A stretch of DNA of 64,000 nt from Pelomyxa schiedti (lineage: Eukaryota; Evosea; Pelobiontida; Pelomyxidae): contig JAHLWZ010000795.1 of assembly GCA_020536535.1 (NCBI GenBank), positions 99,913-163,912 on the forward strand, given 5' to 3'. Below the pieces are notes generated by a model. That model had not been told where the DNA came from. It ran no database searches and saw only the letters and a program-made list of their open reading frames with translations. The position numbers and the translations under genes are program-made. Shown here in pieces: positions 57,260 through 64,000 of this stretch. Position 1 is the stretch's first letter; each line of letters starts with the position of its first letter.

Positions 57260-59709
57260 ATGGCGGACTGGACCACAGAACTTACGTTCGTTGGTAACGA
57301 CGGTTTGAGATGCGGCCAGGTTTGTTTTGATGGTCTAGCCGAAAAAAAAGATCCTATTCTCTTGTCCTTTTTTTTTTTTGTAGGCAGGCAGAGACCTGCA
57401 TTTTGACCAACAAGAGCAGTGGCAGTATACTTTCATTGATTTGTTGTACAGGTAGAAGAGGAGAGGAATGGATGTGTAAAGTACCACTGTGTGGGTGCCA
57501 ATTGTACTTATAAGTCTTACGCAACTTGGGGTGGCAAGGATAACATATATTCCGTTGGCAGTGGAATGTGCCTAAGTGCACTTCATGCGGGTCTGGTAGA
57601 TCCAGTTGCAGTTAGTGTCCCTTCATTCTTTTGGAATACCAACGGTAACCCACTAACTGGGTGTAACAAGGGAGGGACCTATTATAGACGCAAAGCTGGA
57701 ATAAGCTCCGACTACCCCTCAGTAAATCGCCATGGAATCACATCAGAAGCGTGGGCAGGGTCTTATGAAGGATTCCAACTTCTTGCAACACCTGATTCCA
57801 CTCCTCTTACAACGGCTTCTTCTTCGACCACTGCAACATCTGCAGCTGTAAGTACAACTACCTCTTCAACTGTTGCTGCCGCCCCTCCCAAGGTTTACAA
57901 AACCTTTCGTTTCTTATTGTCACCTTACACAGATTGTGGATCCAGACGAAAAGTACAGATGCATGTTGTGTTCACATATAGCTGTCAGACCTGTTTCCTT
58001 ATCTACTTGCATTCATCCTACTTGCTATGAGTGTTTGGCGAAGTAATTCTCCTTCTCCCGACAGGAGAAACACTAAAACAAAAAGGTTAACTGAAACTAT
58101 GGTAAAATGCAAAACTTGTGGCAAAGTATCCCCACTAGATCTTGTGGAAAATGAGGCGTTATCCACGGCAATTACCTCTAAATTTGTCTGTTCCTATGAC
58201 TGCACCGCACCTGCCAATTGTGAGGTAAAAAGGCCTACTTGTCAAATATACTTCACTCACATCTCTACAAAGTGCAAAAATTGTGGGATGCCTTTCTGCT
58301 CCAATTGCTTCCGTACGGCCCACTCCATGGGAATGTACAAGTTACATGAAAAGTGTTTCCTGGGGGACACAAGCAAGGTCCACACTTATTGGTGCCTTTA
58401 TCTCCTCACATACGACAGATACTTGCTCCATTGTACTCTTCGCTTGCTATTGAATCGGAGAAAGTGGCACATATCTCGGCGGAAATTGGCTCGGCACTTG
58501 AGATAGTTGGCAAGTTACCTGCACAATTAGTAGCTGTACACAGGTATCTATCGACTTCAAAAGCAGTTAATTGAACTTCCCTCATAGTGAGTTCATGCAA
58601 TCTCTTGAAAAGGATTCTCTGTCTCTCCACGATTCTATTGAGTCTCGTAAAAAGTTACTTCTCAAGGTGATACATCACAGCCTCTTGATTAACTGTCTCA
58701 AATACCGATAAAAATAACATAGGAATGTGAAAAAGCTATTCAAGCCAAAGAAACATCAATACAATCACAAAGAGAGTCTCTTCAACAGAAACTCGCAGAG
58801 GTGGAACAACTACAGCAAGTGTGTTTTATAGTTCTTTCTGCGGCAAATCTGACTTGATGGAAGGTCATACAAACGTCATTGGACTCTCGTTCACCTGTCC
58901 TTGTGGTATCAGCACTAGCTGCAGCACAGTCATTTGTGGCACAACCACCTCCCACAGGTCCTTGTGTAACAGTATGCCACCAGGATTCATCCATCCTTCC
59001 TTATTAGCCCCCAAGGTCTCAAAGTTTTCGGTTTCCGATGAAACTTCAGCAATTCTTGGCCAAATTCAAATGTGGGGGAAAATTGACAACCAGGTATCCC
59101 TTCAAATATATGGTGCATTGCGTACTCATGGTTTCAGGTGATCCTTGGTGAAGGTGTTGTTTCCGCAGCAGGAATAAAATGGGAATTGGTTCTCAGCACC
59201 AAATATCCGCCATCAACATCGTACCCCGGAATACTCAACACATACGAGAGTCTGCAAACACGGGATACAAGCACAGGTTTGCTCTAATTTCAGCACTATC
59301 ACCCTCAAGAATTTCTCTTAATTTGAATTCCAGGAGCTGCAACTGACTACAAAGTTGACTCGAACATAATGGCCGTTTTCCCACGTGCAGTTCTCGTAAA
59401 ATCTGTAGATATAGGACCCTTCCTTCCTGGTGAAAATCTCCCTCCCCAAAAGCCACACTACAACCAAAAAACACAAACCAAACCAAACCAAACCAAACAG
59501 GATGGGGAGCGTGCTACACAAACGGCTGCAGATTCCAAGTTGAGAATCCAGGCACCAACCAATGGGAGAACCTAATTACAATTTCGGGACTGGACCAGGC
59601 AATAGTCACATTCGCTCTGCCCAAGCCCACCGTCGGCCGGAGATTCAGGCTTTTTGCACCAACTGCTGGAACCCACTGGATTGCTGCCTCATGCATTATC
59701 TTCTCTTAA
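57260..59709 (+). CDS. LCCL - RING - B-box-like - coiled coil - discoidin-like protein
   Basis: The start at 57260 (MADWTTELTFVGNDGLRCG) leads into an LCCL domain: CTYKSYATWGGKDNIYSV, GMCLSALHAGLVDP and NRHGITSEAWAGSYEGFQL. A Thr/Ser linker follows, then a RING-like unit completed across introns (CMLCSHIAVRPVSLSTCIHPTC, YECLAK, CKTCGKVSP). A Cys/His B-box-like unit (CKNCGMPFCSNCFRTAHSMGMYKLHEK) and coiled coil exons (EFMQSLEKDSLSLHDSIESRKK; QSQRESLQQKLAEVEQLQQ) come next. The last exon gives a discoidin/F5-8C-like strand set: GWGACYTNGCRFQVENPG, WENLITISGLDQAI, GRRFRLFAPTAGTHW, ending at 59709. There is no signal peptide. LCCL and discoidin domains are usually extracellular, so their pairing with RING/B-box is odd. 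The likely role is a TRIM-type ubiquitin ligase with lectin-like recognition ends. Confidence 0.75.
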
Positions 59710-59843
59710 AATCGATGAGTTCCTAGCCTGTGTTTTGCTCATAATTGTTAAAAAGGCCCACGCTTCAAAGAAGGAACTAGTGCTTTGAAACTTCTTTTTC
59801 TTTCCTTCATTTTGTATGAATCATAGGGGCCAATGGTGTGATA

Positions 59844-62144
59844 TTAGAGTAATTGGATGCCATAAAGACCAAGATAGGACTCCACCTGGAGTGGAATTTC
59901 GGCCAAGAGCTCTGCACGAAGGCGCTTCTTCTTGAGTTTTCCCTCAACTACACACTCATCAAACTTTACAAACTGTGGGTATGTCAGTGATCAAAAATGG
60001 GATCAAAGGGGAAAGAAAACCCACCTGAACAATATCACGGGCGGCCTTCACTCTTTTGCCATCTGTCTCGATTACAGGAGAAGAGGAATCCGCATCGAGT
60101 CTGGAAAGGTTCTCAAAAGGGGAGCTGCCAACTCCCACAAGTACGATCGATATCGGGAGTGCACTTGCTCGAATAATCGCTCTGTGGGTGGCTGGATTGG
60201 TGATTGTTTGTGGGGTCAGTACTTTGATAGTGAAAATAGGTACAAGAGACTGCACACCGGTAATGCGGAACCCATCTCCATCAATAAAGAAGCATAGAGC
60301 CATGTACTCAGGTGGCAGCTGGTTTAGGGGTACCTTTTCCAGATTTTTTTCCATAATATCACATGCATGGTTGATAACCTGTTGTAATTAATTTTATGCG
60401 CAAATAAGTTGCAGAGGATTGGGAAAACAACTTGATAGAAATCATCGACCATGTAGCGGTGTTCCTCTGCTCTCCATTCCATGTCCCCTCCGCGGGCAGA
60501 GCCCATTGAACCGAGTTTGACATTGGGACGGGCCTTGTGGTATGCCTTCAGAACACCCTTTATACCTTTTTTGCACTCTCCATCTGCTTTACCCATCTCA
60601 AAGAAGGGTGGGAACTCGTTGTGATAATAACCACCATATCCATACCTGCAATATTTTCAGTATTAGAGAAGAGGAAATGAGGACTACAAATGGAAAATAT
60701 TGTCCGACGTGTAGGACTTCAACACCTTGCCAACAGCACTTATACAAATTTCATACTAGATTGTAAAGGGAAGATAAAACGATTAGAAACAGTACAAAAA
60801 TAATCTTTGCCTTACCGGATTTGGGTTCACTCCAATGTCATGCATACCATGGTTTGAGGATGTCAGATCCAAAACCATCCAGGGTATAATTTTCATTCCG
60901 TACCCCAGAGCTTGTAGAAACGTGGAAGTTGGGAGTATCATGGGGTAACTTGGATCAGAGTTTGTCAGTATTGGATGAGTGATCATGGGTTGAACCCCCG
61001 CTGCCATAAGGCGTCTATGTATTATAGTCTTGGAAACCACAACCTTTACCTGCAGATTTGTTGGTTTTTTCGTGGGCTTTACAGCGACATAGTAAGTAAA
61101 CACACTGTTCCAGCTGAGGATGAGCCCCGCTTAGGGTGCTGGACGACGACAACTTTTTCCATATGTCCTCCTGGTTCAAGATTGTTGCAGTCAGTTATGG
61201 CGAAAGGGAAGGGAGCCGTTCCAAGAGGGTCATCCTTAAGAGTATCATGATCAAAAAGCTGGATAATACCACCAGCTTTTGAAAATTAGTTTCTTGATTA
61301 TTAGTCAGATCCACAGTACCTTCAGATCCAGGAAGCACTTCAAAAGGCTTCCAAACCGGATTCAAACTCTTTTTTATATACTTGCTTTTTAGTATCACAG
61401 TACCAGCAGAGTTTTTCCAAACTGAATAGGTCACATATGTTGTCCAGAAAATTACACTACACACTAAAGTAGGGGTCTGAGGTCCCTCCAAAGTCGGCCG
61501 CAATTAAATCTTGTGGGAAAGGTAATAAACCACAGGAAAACGAAACTTACCCACCTTCAGCACTTAGTTGGACAATAATTTTGCTCTGAATTTGCCTATG
61601 ACATGATAAGTAGGTACCAACCAAAACACTTGGTACCATTGAGGCATACGATAGTCATCCTTGATGGCTCTCATATCCAGAGGGCTGATGTAAGAAGTAG
61701 GTAGTGGAACGCGCTTGGTTGGATCCACTGCAGTAACAAGAAGTTGCCCAGGGGCCTCTGGTGGGCACTGCTTTATCATGATGACCTTGCCTGATGGTTT
61801 TGTAAACGGCACCAGTGGAAGGGGTCCATCAATGTGCTTTTAAAAGTCAAAGTGAGATGTACCATAAAGTAAAACACAACACCACACTATATATACCAAA
61901 GGAAAAAAGATACAACCTATGAGAGAAAGTAAAAACAAAAACAAACTTGGTGCAGCTTCAAAAACTGAGGAGGAACGCCAGGTCGGCTCTGAACGGCAGC
62001 CAACTTGACCAACTTGCCCAGCTTTATCTTTGTTTCCCAGAAGGGCGGGCACGACGGCGGCGGGTGCTCGAAAACCACGCACAGAATCAGCTTCTGTGCC
62101 GTTTCGAACGCGTACTGCGTAGGAACGGGAACTGCGAACCTCAT
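59844..62144 (-). CDS. copine
   Basis: The start is probably ATG 62142-62144 (MRFAVPVPTQYAFETAQK). Exons for two C2-type regions follow: FEHPPPSCPPF...LGKLVKLAAVQ near 62050; FTKPSGKVIMIKQC near 61790; KSKYIKKSLNPVWKPFEV with FDHDTLKDDPLG near 61400-61230, the classic C2B pattern. The copine vWA domain then reads WMVLDLTSSNHGMHD (metal-site DxTxSN), YGYGGYYHNEFPPFF, CKKGIKGVLKAYHKA, PPEYMALCFFIDGD, ALPISIVLVGVGSSPFENLSRLD and ARDIVQFVKF, ending in a helix (RLRAELLAEIPLQVESYLGL) at 59844. Copines bind phospholipid in a calcium-dependent way and recruit partners to membranes. The first C2 is less well conserved and some small exons are not placed. It is convergent with the LCCL-RING gene (134 bases between stops). 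Confidence 0.88.
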
Positions 62145-62863
62145 GAATCTGGCCGCGTCGGGCGCAGATGGAGGTGGTGGCGGAAGTGCATTCCACTCGG
62201 TTCGCCGAGTTTAAATGGCGGCCCTGGCGGGTTTTCCTTGCCAGCGGCGTAAACCACCACCTGAGGAATTAATTTAATGGAAGGGGAGTTCAGGAAATAT
62301 ACGATGGCAGCGGTTTTTTTTCGATCAAACCTGGCAACGTTGGAAGATATCGCAGGTGCAAAAGAACAAGTGCAACGGCACAGCCGGCATCGTTGGAGTA
62401 GGTTTGGGTTTGGAAAGCCAAAAAAATGGCACACAGTGGGAGTGCAACGAAAAAACAGAGATCTCCGGGCGTGAACATCAGTTGAATTTGAGATTAAATT
62501 AGAGCACAGGTAACCAGAAGCAGAACCAACAGTTGTCCCTGAGCGTTTTACCACTCTAATTAGCCACACGGGTAACCAAAGTCAGTTGTGTTTTCTTTTC
62601 TGACAGTTCTTGCGGATGGAGTCGTTGAGATCGAGGAAAACTTGCACAGAACGGTTTTATGATTTACTTCGTATTGAAGCACCACAGCAAAGTGTCTTGT
62701 GTTGAGCCGTTGGGGTTCCTGACGGCGTGCAAGGTCGAACCTGAGTTGTGGGAAGGAATACAACACTTATCGAAGTAGCACGCGGTTTAATGTACATGTG
62801 CTGAACTTAGGGTGGTGACTGGACTGAAACTACAAGAAAAGCTGGCGCAATACGAGACATGCG
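62145..62863. other. unresolved 0.7-kb stretch upstream of copine
   Basis: Divergent spacer between the copine and the next plus-strand gene. Minus-strand open frames at 62141-62569 and 62560-62766 have no recognisable motif or convincing splice pairs. Part of it is likely 5' untranslated and promoter sequence, with higher GC close to the copine start. Confidence 0.4.
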
Positions 62864-63635
62864 ATGCTTGTTGATGCGCCACAATGCGATTTACCCTCAC
62901 CACTGAACTTTGGTGATGACAATATTCAGTTCCTGCTGCAGCAGAACCTCCACTGGTGATGGAAGTTCACAAACTGGCCAACACAAATCCCATGAGGTGT
63001 CCTGTTTCCTCCCCAGAACGTCCTCCCTGGGATACAGAGAGAGTAACACAACTTCCCCTTCAACTTCAGTCATTCATGAATAAACTCCAAATCAAGCACC
63101 GATGTGTACAACAACTGCAATGGACTACACATGTTGAAGTTGTTAATGAAGACTGCCTAGTTGCAGGTAATTTTCCATTACTAACCAGTCAATGTAACTT
63201 CAGCACAGCCTCAAGACTGAAACACGAGGTAATGCGACCTTTAGTTTTCAACATGTCTTACCACGTGTACAGGTGGCAGATTGAAATAAATTTTTACTCT
63301 TGCCCATTAGCACCATTCAGAGGTAGGTGACAAAGCTCTTCATTGAAATCTAATAAGTAGATAGCGATCTTTTTCATTCTCCCAAAGTTGGAGAGGACGA
63401 ACGTCTTCTAGCCAATGGCCAAAAGAGCATAACCAGTTCCATTCTTCTCCAGGATCCTGAGGTGGCTGCCACTCAAACCAGTACAGATCGATCTCTTGTG
63501 GAAGTTTCGATAGAAAAACAAAAAGGCAAGCTAATCCTCAAACTGCGCCTCCTTTTGCGTCACACTTCTTCAGTTGCGCAAAAAATTAATTATCGGTTTA
63601 TAAAGGCCAACAAAGGGGAGATTTCATTAAATTAA
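62864..63635 (+). CDS. hypothetical beta-rich protein
   Basis: Exon 1 (62864-62955) reads MLVDAPQCDLPSPLNFGDD and IQFLLQQNLHW. It splices in frame (GTGATG...CATGAG) to 62997, giving CPVSSPERPPWDTERV, QLPLQLQSFMNKLQIKH and THVEVVNEDCLVAG. Further short exons give HSLKTETRGNATFSFQHVLP and, from about 63388, VGEDERLLANGQKSITSSILL, TSTDRSLVEVSIEKQKGKLILKLRLLLRHTS and a stop at 63633-63635. Alternating hydrophobic strands suggest a beta-sandwich of about 200 residues. I do not recognise the family; the two middle introns are tentative. Confidence 0.5.
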
Positions 63636-64000
63636 AAAACCCCAACATCGCACACCACGTCGGTGCGGTCGCGCACCCGGAAACACGACACGTCTTATTA
63701 TTTCATGCGCCACTTGGTCATATCGTAAGGTAAATCGTTGTGTCTTATCTTTTTTTTTTTACACTGGGGTTGCGTGTTTAATCTCGGTGTTGTGACGTCT
63801 CACGTTTGTTTTTCTTTTCCAGCGCAAGGCTCACCGATGTCTGTATTCACACGAAGAGTGGAACCGAACCGCGTGAGAAGGTTCCTCCTTTCTTTCTTTG
63901 CCCGCGTTCTAACATTAACCAAAAGGTAAACATCTGGGCTTGCTGGGGCAGTTGTTTTGTTGCTGGTGGTTACCATAGTGGGCTCGGACAGCGAGGCGGG
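63636..64000 (+). other. possible 5' end of another plus-strand gene
   Basis: After a T-rich stretch and a TTTTCCAG acceptor-like site (about 63824), an ATG at 63838 starts a short basic frame (MSVFTRRVEPNRVRRFL), open to 63929. The last 60 bases turn GC-rich with a hydrophobic reading, as in first exons elsewhere in the window. Too little is present to name it. Confidence 0.25.

Noticed and set aside
59468-59499. ACCAAACC tandem repeat as a telomere- or satellite-like element
   Set aside because: Only a few copies, lying in the last intron of the LCCL-RING gene just before the acceptor; a simple microsatellite.

Overview
The window is eukaryotic. Most genes are cut into many short exons by GT-AG introns, mostly about 40-150 bases long, with T-rich stretches before the acceptor. 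A cAMP-receptor-like (cAR/CRL) seven-helix receptor, PTEN, a copine, site-1 protease, TRIM-like RING proteins, a class 3 lipase and a bacterial-type sulfate-activating fusion occur together, which suggests an amoebozoan protist. An archamoeba (Mastigamoeba/Pelomyxa-like) is plausible. This is an inference from gene content; no rRNA or mitochondrial gene is present to settle it. Gene density is high: about 22 to 24 genes in 64 kb, many in head-to-head pairs separated by 60-330 bases.

Layout. 0-7.9 kb: a broken beta-hexosaminidase (GH20) 3' end, an unrecognised minus gene, an intronless gene of an unknown family, and an RCC1-propeller protein with a low-complexity N-terminus; 6.6-7.9 kb is unresolved. 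7.9-15 kb: a zinc-ribbon-less sirtuin fused to KOW-like and CCDC53-like motifs, a cAR-type GPCR, a fused ATP sulfurylase/APS kinase whose sulfurylase active site is degenerate, and the U5 snRNP protein DIM1. 15-24.3 kb: a GATA factor, a membrane-anchored lipase with a Notch-type LNR, a double AbfB (CBM42) beta-trefoil protein and PTEN. 24.5-34.3 kb: a TRIP12/UPL3-like HECT ligase, an unrecognised minus gene, and a second intronless gene possibly related to the first. 34.3-42.2 kb: a membrane-anchored UDP-galactopyranose mutase head-to-head with a long CLU-domain/WD40 fusion. 42.3-50.1 kb (minus strand): a C2H2 zinc-finger protein, an HMG-box protein and a RING/FN3/glycine-rich TRIM-like protein that carries an assembly gap and two frame breaks. 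50.2-64 kb: an LRR protein ending in an atypical Ras-like domain, site-1 protease, an LCCL-RING-discoidin-like protein, a copine, a beta-rich unknown and the start of another gene.

The genes do not form an operon-like system. Themes are signalling and ubiquitin ligation (PTEN, GPCR, copine, Ras-like, HECT, two RING proteins), secretory or surface carbohydrate and lipid biology (lipase, AbfB, UGM, GH20 remnant, site-1 protease) and transcription or splicing (GATA, HMG, C2H2, DIM1). Several proteins combine known domains in unusual ways or have lost catalytic motifs; these are the strongest leads. Exon boundaries were read by eye from protein similarity and splice consensus. Start codons and small exons are therefore approximate unless stated.
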